Shown here: positions 1 to 8,631 of the stretch, one piece after another
How the letters are laid out: every line of letters starts with the position of its first letter
Numbering within the stretch: position 1 is the stretch's first letter
Assembly (NCBI RefSeq): GCF_006402735.1
Contig: NZ_CP017174.1
Coordinates: 8,598,001-8,662,000, forward strand
Reading direction: 5' to 3'
Origin: Myxococcus xanthus
Lineage (GTDB): Bacteria; Myxococcota; Myxococcia; Myxococcales; Myxococcaceae
Length of the DNA stretch: 64,000 nt
Translations under genes and position numbers: made by a program
Notes under the pieces: model-generated
Seen by the model: only the letters and a program-made list of their open reading frames with translations
What the model was told of the DNA's origin: nothing
The model's database searches: none

Positions 1-309
1 CTCATCAACCTGCCGCTGCTGGCCCTGCTGGGCCATGTGGGCTACCGCGTGGTGCGGGCCTACGTGGAAGGCCCCCTGCTGCCGTTGGACTACTTCGTCA
101 ACGCGGGGGCTCTCTTCATGCTGCTCGCCGGCGCGGGCGTGCTGCTGGCTTCAGCGAGTCTCGCTGGGGCCGCTCGCCGTGCGGGTACCGCCGGACGTGC
201 GCGCTTCGTTGAGGCCCTGGCCGCCCTGGGCGGGAGGCTGGGAGAGACCGTCGAGGATGCTCTGCGCCCCGGGCGGGAGGCCGCGAAGGGCCTGCTGGCG
301 CTCCGGTGA
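1..309 (+). CDS. C-terminal part of a membrane protein (5' end outside the window)
   Basis: The reading frame is open from base 1 and stops at 309, giving about 102 residues of a C-terminus. It shows a hydrophobic first stretch (LINLPLLALLGHVGYRVV), a short loop, a second membrane segment around LFMLLAGAGVLLAS, and a soluble Arg/Glu-rich tail. Two membrane segments at the end of a longer protein would suit the dynamin-like or GTPase-plus-membrane-anchor proteins of myxobacteria, but that is a guess because the catalytic part is not here. Its last 159 bases overlap the 3' end of the convergent peptidase gene. Confidence 0.55.
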   Translation, partial: LINLPLLALLGHVGYRVVRAYVEGPLLPLDYFVNAGALFMLLAGAGVLLASASLAGAARRAGTAGRARFVEALAALGGRLGETVEDALRPGREAAKGLLALR

Positions 310-942
310 CATGGACACCACCGGCTGACCCGGGGTGTGCGTGCCGCCGTTGCTCGCCATGAGCGCCTGCGTGCCGTTGTCCTTGCAGATGGGCGCGGCC
401 ACGCGGGTGTCGCGCACCGGGTCCCCGTAGCCAGCGATGCGCGCTGGAACGGACGGGTTGTTCCACCCCTTGCCGCTCTCACGCGCCACCTTGAAGTGCA
501 GGTGCGCGCCGCAGGCCCAGCCCGTGGAGCCGGAGAAGCCGATGAGCTGGCCTTCCTTCACCACGTCACCCGGCTTCACCACCACCGCGCTGAAGTGGAG
601 GTACTGCGTCTCCAGTCCATCACCGTGGGAGATGACGACGTAGTTGGCGTAGGGCGCGAACTTCTCGTCACAGCCACCCTTGGTGCTGTCACCGCGAGAC
701 AGACGCACCGTGCCGTCACGCGCGGCGACGATGGGCGTGCCATCCGGCATGCGGAAATCCCACGCGTGCGTGTCGTTGTGTTGGTGACTTCCCGTGTCAT
801 GTCCCTGGCTCACCGTGTGGATGCGACCACAGGCGAAGGGAACGCCAACCTCGGGCATTTCGCCCACATCGGTGGCGGAAGAGGAAGGAACCGCAGGGGC
901 CGAAGCCAGGAGAGAACCAAGAAGGAGGGCTGAAAGGTTCAT
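151..942 (-). CDS. Secreted M23 (LytM-type) metallopeptidase
   Basis: A 263-residue protein with an N-terminal signal peptide (MNLSALLLGSLLASAPA) and one peptidase_M23 domain at about residues 30-165. The zinc-site region is visible as HQHNDTHAWDF (His55/His59, Asp62), followed by DGTPIVAARDGTV, YLHFSA, and the closing HxH motif CGAHLHF (His147, His149). The family cleaves peptide bonds in peptidoglycan cross-links, so this probably acts in the periplasm or outside the cell. The start at 942 is chosen because a signal peptide follows at once; the longer upstream extension is proline/arginine rich and unlike a protein. The last ~52 residues are low-complexity and lie over the convergent neighbour, so the natural C-terminus may once have been shorter. 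Confidence 0.85.
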   Translation of the reverse strand: MNLSALLLGSLLASAPAVPSSSATDVGEMPEVGVPFACGRIHTVSQGHDTGSHQHNDTHAWDFRMPDGTPIVAARDGTVRLSRGDSTKGGCDEKFAPYANYVVISHGDGLETQYLHFSAVVVKPGDVVKEGQLIGFSGSTGWACGAHLHFKVARESGKGWNNPSVPARIAGYGDPVRDTRVAAPICKDNGTQALMASNGGTHTPGQPVVSMSPERQQALRGLPPGAQSILDGLSQPPAQGGQGLNEARTSGGTRTASGPSETR

Positions 943-1237
943 ATCGGGGCGGGGCGGAAACGGGGGCAAGTGGCGCGGGTATTTCCCTGCGGATTTTCGC
1001 CGCGCCTGTCTGCTGTACGACGCGGAGGGCCTCGGCACGCCCACCCTCCCGGGGGGAGTCATACCCGAGTCCCGAGCGAACGCCGCGCACATGACAGCTA
1101 GGCCCCTATCCGCTCGGCCGCTCGGGAAGCGGGCCAAGCGCGCATCGCGAGCGGCCACTTCCCTTTCGACATGCCCATGTACGGGGACAGGTGGCGGCAC
1201 ACGCCACTGTGAGGATCACTCACCCCTGGTCGCAGAA

Positions 1238-1251
1238 AGTGACTGGTCACT
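1238..1251. promoter_or_regulatory. Inverted repeat, candidate TetR operator
   Basis: AGTGACTGGTCACT is a 6-2-6 inverted repeat ending 30 bases before the TetR start codon. TetR-family proteins usually bind short palindromes in their own promoter, so this is a candidate autoregulatory operator. It is the only clear palindrome I noticed in the 339-base stretch 943-1281, which otherwise holds no gene I can support. Confidence 0.5.
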
Positions 1252-1281
1252 CACTAAGTTCGACATTATCCTGGGAGTCGA

Positions 1282-1947
1282 ATGGCCGCGAAGAACACTC
1301 CATCGGACGCGCCGGCCCGGCCTGTCCGCCGCACGCAGCAGGAGCGCCGTGAGACGACGCGGCGCAAGCTGCTGGACGCCACCATCGAGACGCTGGTGGA
1401 GCAGGGCTACGCCCGCCTGACGACGGTGGAGGTGTCCAAACGGGCAGGCCTGTCACAGGGCGCGCTCTTCACCCACTTCGATACGAAGGAGGAGCTGCTG
1501 GCCGCGGCGGTGGAGCACCTCTTCCCGCGGCTCATCCAGGACTACCTGGCGGGCGTGGGTGCCCGGCCGTCAGGCAGGGACCGCATCGCGGCGGCGGTGG
1601 ACATGTTGTGGGCCGCCTTCCAGCGCCCGGAGCTGCAGGCCGCCATCGAGCTCTACGTCGCGGCGCGCACGGACGCGGAGCTGCGCGTGGCGCTGGCGGC
1701 GGTGGACGGGCCGCACCGGGAGAACCTGCACCGCGTTGCACGCGAGCTGTTTCCCGAGGCCTCCGAGCACCCGGACTTCGACTCCATCGTGGAGCTGGCG
1801 CTGGACGCGGTGCAGGGCGCCGCGGTGGGAGGCAGCGCCCGGCCGAACGACCCGGCGCACCGGCGCATGTTGGATGCGCTCACCCACTTCATGCGCAACG
1901 CCTTCCTCCCCTCATTGGCGCGGCCTCGCCGCCGCGCCCGCTCCTGA
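1282..1947 (+). CDS. TetR/AcrR family transcriptional regulator
   Basis: A 221-residue protein with a typical TetR N-terminal helix-turn-helix at about residues 25-70 (TVEVSKRAGLSQGALFTHF, then KEELLAAA) and a divergent all-helical ligand-binding C-terminus. The family represses nearby genes until a small molecule binds. The ATG at 1282 is preceded by CTGGGAG as ribosome site and by the palindrome at 1238-1251. It ends 25 bases before the fatty-acid-hydroxylase-like gene on the same strand, so the two are probably co-transcribed and the enzyme or its substrate is likely what the regulator serves. The ligand cannot be told from sequence. Confidence 0.9.
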   Translation: MAAKNTPSDAPARPVRRTQQERRETTRRKLLDATIETLVEQGYARLTTVEVSKRAGLSQGALFTHFDTKEELLAAAVEHLFPRLIQDYLAGVGARPSGRDRIAAAVDMLWAAFQRPELQAAIELYVAARTDAELRVALAAVDGPHRENLHRVARELFPEASEHPDFDSIVELALDAVQGAAVGGSARPNDPAHRRMLDALTHFMRNAFLPSLARPRRRARS

Positions 1948-1972
1948 GTTCGCCGACACGGAGGGTCCCACC

Positions 1973-2878
1973 ATGGACGCAGCACACATCCCCGACCTCA
2001 TCACCCCGGCCATCCCGGTGTTCACCCTCACGGTGATTGCCGAGGCCCTCTGGGTGAAGAAGCAGCGGGACGAAGGCCGTCCCATGGTGGGCCACACCTG
2101 GAAGGACACGATTGCCAGCATCTCCATGGGGCTGGGCAACGTGGCCATCAACGTCCTGTGGAAGGGCGTGGCCTTCGCCGGCTACCTGGCGCTCTACCAC
2201 CTCACGCCGCTGCGCATGGGCACCGGCGTGCTGGCATGGGTGCTCATCTTCTTCGCGGACGACCTCTGCTACTACGCCTTCCACCGCGTCCACCATGAGA
2301 GCCGCTTCTTCTGGGCCTCCCACGTGGTGCACCACTCCAGCCAGCACTACAACCTCTCCACGGCGTTGCGGCAGACGTGGACGCCGCCCACCAGCTTCGT
2401 CTTCTGGGCACCGCTGGCGCTGCTCGGGTTCCACCCGGTGATGATTGTGGTGCAGCAGTCCGTCAGCCTGCTCTACCAGTACTGGATTCACACCGAGGCC
2501 ATTGGCCGGCTGCCGCGCCCGCTGGAGTGGGTGCTCAACACGCCGTCACATCACCGCGTGCACCATGCGTCCAACCCGCGCTACCTGGACAAGAACTACG
2601 CGGGCATCCTCATCATCTGGGACCGGCTCTTCGGGACGTTCGAGCCGGAGGGTGAGAAGCCCGTGTACGGCCTGACGAAGAACCTGGAGACGTTCAATCC
2701 CGTGCGCATCGCCTTCCACGAGTTCGCGGCCATCACGCGCGACGCGGCGAAGCCCGGCTCCCTGAAGCAGCGCCTGAGCTACGTCTTCCGCAACCCAGCC
2801 TGGAAGCCCGACGCCTCAGAGGCGCCCCGGCCGTCCGGAGTACAGCCCCCGCCCGAAGGGGCCCGCCCCTCCGTGTGA
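1973..2878 (+). CDS. Sterol desaturase / fatty acid hydroxylase family membrane protein
   Basis: A 301-residue integral membrane enzyme with the three histidine boxes of the fatty acid hydroxylase superfamily: HRVHH, HVVHH and later HRVHH, which bind a di-iron centre. Membrane helices surround them (ITPAIPVFTLTVIAEALWV, GVLAWVLIFFADDL, FVFWAPLALLGFHPVMIVV). Members use O2 to hydroxylate or desaturate lipids or sterols; which substrate is used here cannot be read. The ATG at 1973 follows GAGGG and begins the first membrane segment, so it is preferred over upstream in-frame codons lying inside the TetR gene. The C-terminal 30 residues are proline-rich. It is likely in an operon with the TetR gene. 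Confidence 0.88.
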   Translation: MDAAHIPDLITPAIPVFTLTVIAEALWVKKQRDEGRPMVGHTWKDTIASISMGLGNVAINVLWKGVAFAGYLALYHLTPLRMGTGVLAWVLIFFADDLCYYAFHRVHHESRFFWASHVVHHSSQHYNLSTALRQTWTPPTSFVFWAPLALLGFHPVMIVVQQSVSLLYQYWIHTEAIGRLPRPLEWVLNTPSHHRVHHASNPRYLDKNYAGILIIWDRLFGTFEPEGEKPVYGLTKNLETFNPVRIAFHEFAAITRDAAKPGSLKQRLSYVFRNPAWKPDASEAPRPSGVQPPPEGARPSV

Positions 2879-3007
2879 GGTGTTGAGCACACGGCCGCCC
2901 GCGGCCCCGTCGACGCGCACCGACACCGCCGTCCAGCTTCCCACCCGCGCACGGAGGCGCTAAGCCATCCGGCACTTTTCGCGACGCGAGAACTGCCAGG
3001 AGGAGCC

Positions 3008-4597
3008 ATGACCGAGCGAGAACTGTGGGAGCGGTACCAGCGTTATCTGTGCGTCGTCCCGGCCTTGGACTTCACGCTCGACGTCTCGCGGATGCGCTTC
3101 CCGGCGGACTACCTGGAGCGGATGCGCCCCCGCGTGGAGGAAGCCTTCGGCGCGATGGCGGCCCTGGAGAAGGGCGCCGTCTCCAACCCGGACGAGAAGC
3201 GCAAGGTGGGCCACTACTGGCTGCGCGCGCCGGAGCTTGCGCCCGAGCCCGCGCTCCGGAAGGAAATCACCGACACGGTGGCCGACATCCACGCCTTCGC
3301 GAAGGACGTGCATGAGGGCCGGGTGAAGCCGCAGAAGGCGCAGCGCTTCACGCACGTGTTGATTGTGGGCATTGGCGGTTCGGCGCTGGGGCCGCAGCTG
3401 GTGGCGGACGCGCTGGGCACGGCGAAGGACCCGATGCAGGTGTCCTTCTTCGACAACACGGACCCGGACGGCTTCGACCGCGTGCTGGCGCAGTTGGGCG
3501 AGCGGCTGTCGGAGACGCTCACCCTGGTCATCAGCAAGTCAGGTGGCACCAAGGAGACGCGCAACGGCATGCTGGAGGCCGAGCGCGGCTACACGGCGCG
3601 AGGCCTGGACTTCAGCAAGCACGCGGTGGCCGTCACCGGCGCGGGCAGCGAGCTGGACAACCACGCGAAGAAGCAGGGCTGGCTACGCACCTTCCCCATG
3701 TGGGACTGGGTTGGCGGCCGCACGTCGGTGACATCCGCGGTGGGCCTGCTGCCCGCGCGCCTGCAGGGGCTAGACATCGACGCGCTGCTGAAGGGCGCGC
3801 GCGACATGGACGCGGCGACGCGCGAGCGTGACGCGTTGAAGAACCCGGCCGCGCTGCTGGCGCTCATGTGGCACTACGCCGGTGATGGCCGGGGCCACAA
3901 GGACATGGTCATCCTGCCGTACAAGGACAGGCTGCTGCTGATGTCGCGCTACCTCCAGCAGCTCGTCATGGAGTCGCTGGGCAAGGAGACGGACCTGGAT
4001 GGCCAGGTGGTGAACCAGGGCATCGCCGTCTACGGCAACAAGGGCTCCACGGACCAGCACGCCTATGTGCAGCAGCTGCGTGAAGGCGTGCTCAACTTCT
4101 TCGCCACCTTCATCGAAGTGCTCAAGGACCGCGACGGCGGCTCGCAGGAAGTGGAGCCCGGCGTCACCAGCGGTGACTACCTGCTGGGCTTCCTGCTGGG
4201 CACGCGGCGCGCGCTCTACGAGAAGGACCGCGAGTCGCTCACCCTCACCGTGCCGGACGTGAGCGCGCGCACGCTGGGCGCGCTGATTGCGCTGTATGAG
4301 CGCGCCGTGGGTTTCTACGCCACGCTGGTGCACATCAACGCGTACCACCAGCCGGGCGTGGAGGCGGGCAAGAAGGCCGCGGGCGTTGTGCTGGAGCTCC
4401 AGCGCAAGCTGACCACGCGCCTGCGCGAGGCCCGCGCGGAGGCCCGCACCGCCGAGCAGCTCGCGGCGGACATCGGCATGCCGGACGAGGTGGAGACAGT
4501 CTTCAAGGTGCTCCAGCACCTGGCCGCCAACCCGGACCGCGGCATCACGCGCACCCCAGGGGCCACCCCGACGCAGGCGCGCTTCCAGGCGAAGTAG
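3008..4597 (+). CDS. pgi: Glucose-6-phosphate isomerase
   Basis: A 529-residue enzyme interconverting glucose 6-phosphate and fructose 6-phosphate in glycolysis and gluconeogenesis. The SIS-fold signature VGIGGSALGPQLV lies near residue 120, the phosphate-binding serine/threonine stretch is VISKSGGTKET, and the second family signature GGRTSVTSAVGL follows. The active-site His is in GSTDQHAYVQQL. AGGAGG sits 7 bases before the ATG. It is preceded by a 129-base gap and followed by a hairpin at 4615-4639, so it is probably transcribed alone. Length is slightly below the roughly 550 residues of E. coli Pgi. Confidence 0.95.
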   Translation: MTERELWERYQRYLCVVPALDFTLDVSRMRFPADYLERMRPRVEEAFGAMAALEKGAVSNPDEKRKVGHYWLRAPELAPEPALRKEITDTVADIHAFAKDVHEGRVKPQKAQRFTHVLIVGIGGSALGPQLVADALGTAKDPMQVSFFDNTDPDGFDRVLAQLGERLSETLTLVISKSGGTKETRNGMLEAERGYTARGLDFSKHAVAVTGAGSELDNHAKKQGWLRTFPMWDWVGGRTSVTSAVGLLPARLQGLDIDALLKGARDMDAATRERDALKNPAALLALMWHYAGDGRGHKDMVILPYKDRLLLMSRYLQQLVMESLGKETDLDGQVVNQGIAVYGNKGSTDQHAYVQQLREGVLNFFATFIEVLKDRDGGSQEVEPGVTSGDYLLGFLLGTRRALYEKDRESLTLTVPDVSARTLGALIALYERAVGFYATLVHINAYHQPGVEAGKKAAGVVLELQRKLTTRLREARAEARTAEQLAADIGMPDEVETVFKVLQHLAANPDRGITRTPGATPTQARFQAK

Positions 4598-4614
4598 GAC
4601 GCGACCACCGATGC

Positions 4615-4639
4615 CCGCGGCCGAAGCACCCGGCCGCGG
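4615..4639. terminator. Hairpin after pgi
   Basis: Perfect 9-bp inverted repeat CCGCGGCCG / CGGCCGCGG with a 7-base loop, starting 17 bases after the pgi stop. No T-run follows, as is usual in this GC-rich DNA, so termination is inferred from position. Confidence 0.5.
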
Positions 4640-4758
4640 CACCGGCCATCGGAAGCAGAACCCCTCCCAGGCGCCGCTTCCCTGCCTTGCGCACAGGACT
4701 CAACGCCCCGGCACGAGGACGTCCCCATGAGCGGACAGGCGCAGTAGAACGCCCGCCC

Positions 4759-5529
4759 ATGGACCTGGAGCTCAGAGGAAAGACGGCCCTCATCACCGGC
4801 AGCAGCCGAGGCATTGGCCGGGCCATCGCGTCGGTGCTGGCCCGCGAGGGCGTGCGGGTGTGCCTCAGCGCACGCGGCGAGGAGGCCCTGGAGGCCACCG
4901 CGGCGCAGCTCCGCGCCGAGGGCGTGGACGTGGCCACCGTGGTGACGGACGTGGCCACCCAGTCCGGCGCCGTGGAAGCAGTGGACGCGGCGGTGCGCGC
5001 CTTCAGCCGGCTGGACATCCTGGTCAACAACGTGGGCGGCAGCGGCGGCGCGGGCGCCTTCCATTCCGCCACCGCCGAGCAGTGGACGGCCGTCCTGGAC
5101 CGCAACCTCCTGTCCGCCGTGTGGTGCAGCCAGCGCGCCGTGGAGGCCATGCGCCAGCAGGGCGGCGGCTGCATCGTCCACATCAACTCCATCTTCGGCC
5201 GCGAGTACGCCACCAGCGCCCCCTACACCACCGCCAAGGCCGGCATCACCGCGCTCACCAAGGAGATGGCGGTGGACCTGGCGCAGTACCGCATCCGCGT
5301 CAACGGCGTGGCCCCCGGCTCCATCCTGTTCCCCGGCGGCAGCTGGGACAAACGCCAGAAGGCGGATCCAGAGAAGGTGGCCAGGCTGGTGCGCGACGAG
5401 CTGCCCTGGGGCCGCTTCGGCACCCCCGAGGAAGTGGCCGACGTCGTGGCCTTCCTCTGCTCGGAACGCGCACGCTGGGTCACAGGGGCCACCCTGCCCG
5501 TGGATGGGGGCCAAGGCCGTGCCTTCTGA
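4759..5529 (+). CDS. Short-chain dehydrogenase/reductase (SDR)
   Basis: A 256-residue classical SDR. It shows the cofactor motif TGSSRGIG near residue 15, NNVG in place of the usual NNAG, the catalytic serine in INSIFG, the YTTAK (YxxxK) active-site motif, and the C-terminal TGATLPVDGGQG typical of FabG-like enzymes. These use NAD(P)H to reduce or oxidise a carbonyl or alcohol; the substrate is unknown. The ATG at 4759 fits the family start (LELRGKTALITG). The following gene starts 26 bases after its stop. Confidence 0.9.
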   Translation: MDLELRGKTALITGSSRGIGRAIASVLAREGVRVCLSARGEEALEATAAQLRAEGVDVATVVTDVATQSGAVEAVDAAVRAFSRLDILVNNVGGSGGAGAFHSATAEQWTAVLDRNLLSAVWCSQRAVEAMRQQGGGCIVHINSIFGREYATSAPYTTAKAGITALTKEMAVDLAQYRIRVNGVAPGSILFPGGSWDKRQKADPEKVARLVRDELPWGRFGTPEEVADVVAFLCSERARWVTGATLPVDGGQGRAF

Positions 5530-5555
5530 GCGAAAAGCCCCCCGGGCTCCGTGCT

Positions 5556-6098
5556 ATGCAGGGGCCCTCGAATGAGACTCGAAGCGTGCTGAAGCTCTAC
5601 AAGAAGGAAGGCAACCGGCTCCGCTACTGGGAGGCCTGGGTGCATGACGGCGCACTCACCGTGCACCAGGGCCTCGTGGGCGAGACGGGCGAAGACCATC
5701 AACTGCCCCTCCCCCCGGATGAAGACCCGGACATGGTCATCGCCGAGGCCGCCGGTCCCCTGGTGGACCAGGGCTATGACGAGCCTGAGCCCACGGCGAT
5801 GATGACCCTCATCGTCCAGTACACCGTCGAGGGCAAGGGCACCGGCCACGACGTGGAGAAGCGCGTCGCCGTGGAGGAGTTGCTCACGGACGCGCTCGGC
5901 TGGACGGGCAATGGCGAGGTCGAAGGCGGCGAGCTCCAGGAACAGCAGCTCCGCGTCTACTGCCGGGTGATGGACGCCGACGCGGGCGTGCGCACGGCCG
6001 TGGAGGCCCTGGAATCCGAGGACCTGCTCGAAGGCGCCACCCTGCTCATCGCCAGGGACGACGAAGAACCGCGGGCCGTCTGGCCCACGCAAGCCTGA
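5556..6098 (+). CDS. Conserved hypothetical protein, WGR-like N-terminus
   Basis: A 180-residue soluble acidic protein that I do not firmly recognise. The first part (LKLYKKEGNRLRYWEAWV, then VHQGLVGETGED) resembles a WGR-type small beta domain, in which a form is wrapped around a W/G/R loop. The rest is acidic, with no signal peptide or membrane helix. The ATG at 5556 is used; a GTG at 5586 in the same frame would remove ten residues and still keep the recognisable domain. It probably follows the SDR gene in one transcript and ends before the hairpin at 6126-6166. Confidence 0.6.
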   Translation: MQGPSNETRSVLKLYKKEGNRLRYWEAWVHDGALTVHQGLVGETGEDHQLPLPPDEDPDMVIAEAAGPLVDQGYDEPEPTAMMTLIVQYTVEGKGTGHDVEKRVAVEELLTDALGWTGNGEVEGGELQEQQLRVYCRVMDADAGVRTAVEALESEDLLEGATLLIARDDEEPRAVWPTQA

Positions 6099-6125
6099 CG
6101 CACACCTCACGGGCACCTCCGCGGT

Positions 6126-6166
6126 GAAGGCGGACTTCTACGGCTGGTGTAGAAGATTCCGCCTTC
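6126..6166. terminator. Long hairpin after the WGR-like gene
   Basis: Arms GAAGGCGGA-CTTCTAC and GTAGAAG-AT-TCCGCCTTC pair over 16 bp with a two-base bulge and a 7-base loop. It lies 27 bases beyond a stop codon, so it is probably a transcription terminator; a protein-binding palindrome is the alternative. Confidence 0.55.
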
Positions 6167-6172
6167 CGCGCG

Positions 6173-6240
6173 TTGACAGGACACCCGCCAAGACGCAAAG
6201 TGCCACCTAGTTGAAATTGATTTGCAAAGTCATACGCAAC
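6173..6240 (+). promoter_or_regulatory. Candidate promoter with Fur-like box upstream of the TonB receptor
   Basis: A TTGACA hexamer lies at 6173-6178. At 6217-6231 the sequence TGATTTG-C-AAAGTCA is an imperfect 7-1-7 inverted repeat like bacterial Fur boxes, in one of the few AT-rich patches here. Genes for outer-membrane siderophore receptors are commonly Fur-controlled, which fits the next gene. No good -10 element was found, and the leader to the start codon is nearly 200 bases with nothing else recognised. Confidence 0.35.
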
Positions 6241-6422
6241 GTACGGCGCCTTCCGCGCACGCTCCGCTGAGCACCGGAAGACCTCGGGACGCGGCCCTTT
6301 GCATCGCAGGTGTCCCCCACGTCGCGGCTTCCGCGGCGGCGGGAGGGCCTTGCTCGAATCAGTGCCCGCGGACGCCTCGGGCGGAAGCGGAAAGGGGGGA
6401 GTCCGGCAGTTCAGAGACCCAC

Positions 6423-8534
6423 ATGAGGAGAAGGACCTTGCGCGCCGTTCACCGTGATGACGTTTCCCCCCGACCCTTCCGTGCTCCCCGCCTGTCCGTG
6501 ACGTGGAAGTGGGTGGGCTCTGCCCTGCTGCTCACGATGACGCCCGCCTGGGCGCAGGACGCGGCCACGCCGCCGCCGCCGGACTCCACGGCCGCCGAGC
6601 ACCAGGCCGAGCAGGCGGAGGCGGCGCTGGAGGACAACATCTTCCAGATGGCCCCCGTGGTGGTGACGGCGACGCGCACCGAGCAGGACGTCACCTCCGC
6701 CCCCGCCTCTGTCACCGTGGTGACGCAGGAGGACCTGAAGCGGGCGCCCGTGGGCGATTTGACGGACGCCATCCGCCTGGCGCCCGGCATCAGCCTGACG
6801 GCCGGCAGCCAGGGCCGCCGAGGCATCAGCATCCGCGGCATGGATTCGAGCTACACGCTCATCCTGGTCGACGGAAAGCGCGTGAACTCGCTGGAGGCGG
6901 TGTTCCGCCACAACGACTTCGACATCGGCCTCATCCCCACGGAGGGCATCGAGCGCATCGAGGTCGTCCGCGGCGCCATGTCCTCGCTCTACGGCTCCGA
7001 GGCCCTGGGCGGCGTCATCAACATCATCACCAAGCCGATTGCCCCCAAGTGGACGGGCGGCATCGACCTGAAGGCGCAGACGCCCACCGTGGGCGCCAAC
7101 GGCGAGGAGCTCCGCTCCAGCGTCTTCCTCAGCGGTCCGCTCATCGAGGACACGCTCTCCATGAAGATTACGGGTGGCTTCAACCACCGCCAGGCGTGGA
7201 ATGGCGCGCGCAACCCGGGCTCGCCCGTGCTCAACGCGGACGGTGCGCCGGTGACGCGTGAAGACGGCAGCATCGTCAACCACGGCGACCTGGCCACGCT
7301 CGAGGGCCGCAATGACCACAACGGCCGGCTGTCGCTGAACTGGACGCCCACCGCGCAGCAGACGATTACCGCCGAGTACGGCCGCGCGTACCAGAACCGC
7401 ATCGGCGAGTACTACATCGGCGGCTCCTACGGCGACGCGGACGCGGTGGTCCACCGCAACGACGCGGTGCTGGGCCACAAGGGCAAGTGGGACTGGGGCA
7501 ACTCCGAGGTCCGCGGCTACTGGGAAGGACTGGAGAGCGGCGTCGACGGACTCACCCAGGACAACATTGTCGCGGAGGCGAACGCCACCGCGTACCTGGG
7601 CATCAACACGCTGACGGTGGGCGGCGAGGCGCGCTGGATTGACCTCAAGTCGGACGAGTTCACCAGCGGCGCCGCCAGCGTGCACCAGCAGGCCATCTAC
7701 GCGCAGGATGAGCTGGCGCTGATGGACAAGCTGACCCTGCTGCTGGGCGCGCGTCTGGACAACCACGAGAACTTCGGCCTCCACTTCACGCCGCGCGCCT
7801 ACGCCGTCTACTCGCCCATCAACCACCTCACCGTGAAGGCGGGTGTCGGCACGGGCTTCAAGGCGCCCACGCTGCGGCAGATGAGCACCGAATCCCTGGT
7901 GACGAGCTGCCGTGGCCGCTGCGGCATCATCGGCAACCCGGACCTGGACCCGGAGAAGAGCACCAACTTCGAGGTGTCCGCCAACTGGACCATGACGTCG
8001 TGGGCCCTGTCGGCCACCGTCTTCCAGAACAACATCCGCAACCTCATCGACACGCCGCGCGGCACGGGCGTGGAGCCGGTGGGTACCGACCCGGCGACGG
8101 GCCTGCCCCTGTACGTGCCCCGCAACGTCAACCGCGCGCGCCTGCGCGGCGTCGAGGCGACGGCGAGCAAGGCCTTCGGCAACGTGGTGCGCCTGAGCGC
8201 GAACTACACCTTCCTGGAGAGCCGCGACCTGGAGAACGACGTGCAGCTCGCCTACCGGCCCAAGCACACCCTCAACGGCCAGATTGACCTGACGCCGGTG
8301 GACAAGCTGAAGGCCTTCGTGCGCGGCCAGTACATTGGCCCGCAGCTCAGCGGCACCGAGGAGGTCGAGTCCTACGCCCTCTTCGACGCGGGCGCGAGCT
8401 ACGACATCGGCAAGAACTTCGGCGTCAACGCGGGCGTCCTCAACATCGCCAACACCCGCACCGAGGACGAGGAAGGCTACGTGTTCCAGGAGCGCGGCCG
8501 CACCATCTACGCGGGCGTGAACGCGCGATTCTAA
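6423..8534 (+). CDS. TonB-dependent outer-membrane receptor
   Basis: A 703-residue receptor. After a long signal peptide ending near TMTPAWAQD comes the TonB box-like stretch QMAPVVVTATRTEQD, the plug domain (about 85-200: DLTDAIRLAPGISL, RRGISIRGMDSSYTLILVDG, IERIEVVRGAMSSLYGSEAL, GGVINIITK) and a 22-strand beta-barrel ending in YAGVNARF with the terminal aromatic residue typical of outer-membrane proteins. Such receptors import ferric siderophores, haem, cobalamin or other ligands with energy from TonB-ExbBD. A Fur-like element upstream suggests an iron ligand, which is inference. The ATG at 6423 has GGAG close by and starts the signal peptide. No ABC importer or TonB genes lie next to it. 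Confidence 0.92.
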   Translation: MRRRTLRAVHRDDVSPRPFRAPRLSVTWKWVGSALLLTMTPAWAQDAATPPPPDSTAAEHQAEQAEAALEDNIFQMAPVVVTATRTEQDVTSAPASVTVVTQEDLKRAPVGDLTDAIRLAPGISLTAGSQGRRGISIRGMDSSYTLILVDGKRVNSLEAVFRHNDFDIGLIPTEGIERIEVVRGAMSSLYGSEALGGVINIITKPIAPKWTGGIDLKAQTPTVGANGEELRSSVFLSGPLIEDTLSMKITGGFNHRQAWNGARNPGSPVLNADGAPVTREDGSIVNHGDLATLEGRNDHNGRLSLNWTPTAQQTITAEYGRAYQNRIGEYYIGGSYGDADAVVHRNDAVLGHKGKWDWGNSEVRGYWEGLESGVDGLTQDNIVAEANATAYLGINTLTVGGEARWIDLKSDEFTSGAASVHQQAIYAQDELALMDKLTLLLGARLDNHENFGLHFTPRAYAVYSPINHLTVKAGVGTGFKAPTLRQMSTESLVTSCRGRCGIIGNPDLDPEKSTNFEVSANWTMTSWALSATVFQNNIRNLIDTPRGTGVEPVGTDPATGLPLYVPRNVNRARLRGVEATASKAFGNVVRLSANYTFLESRDLENDVQLAYRPKHTLNGQIDLTPVDKLKAFVRGQYIGPQLSGTEEVESYALFDAGASYDIGKNFGVNAGVLNIANTRTEDEEGYVFQERGRTIYAGVNARF

Positions 8535-8561
8535 GGCGTCGCTTCGTCCCTTGTATCGATT

Positions 8562-8600
8562 GAGGCCGTGCCGTCCCCTATTGGTGGACTGCACGGCCTC
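8562..8600. terminator. Convergent terminator hairpin
   Basis: Perfect 10-bp inverted repeat GAGGCCGTGC / GCACGGCCTC with a 19-base loop, between the converging TonB receptor and cydB genes. A second 8-bp hairpin (CGTGAGCC / GGCTCACG, 8616-8636) overlaps the cydB stop codon. Together they can serve both strands. Confidence 0.6.
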
Positions 8601-8631
8601 TTCGCGTTCCGGGCACGTGAGCCCCCGCGGC

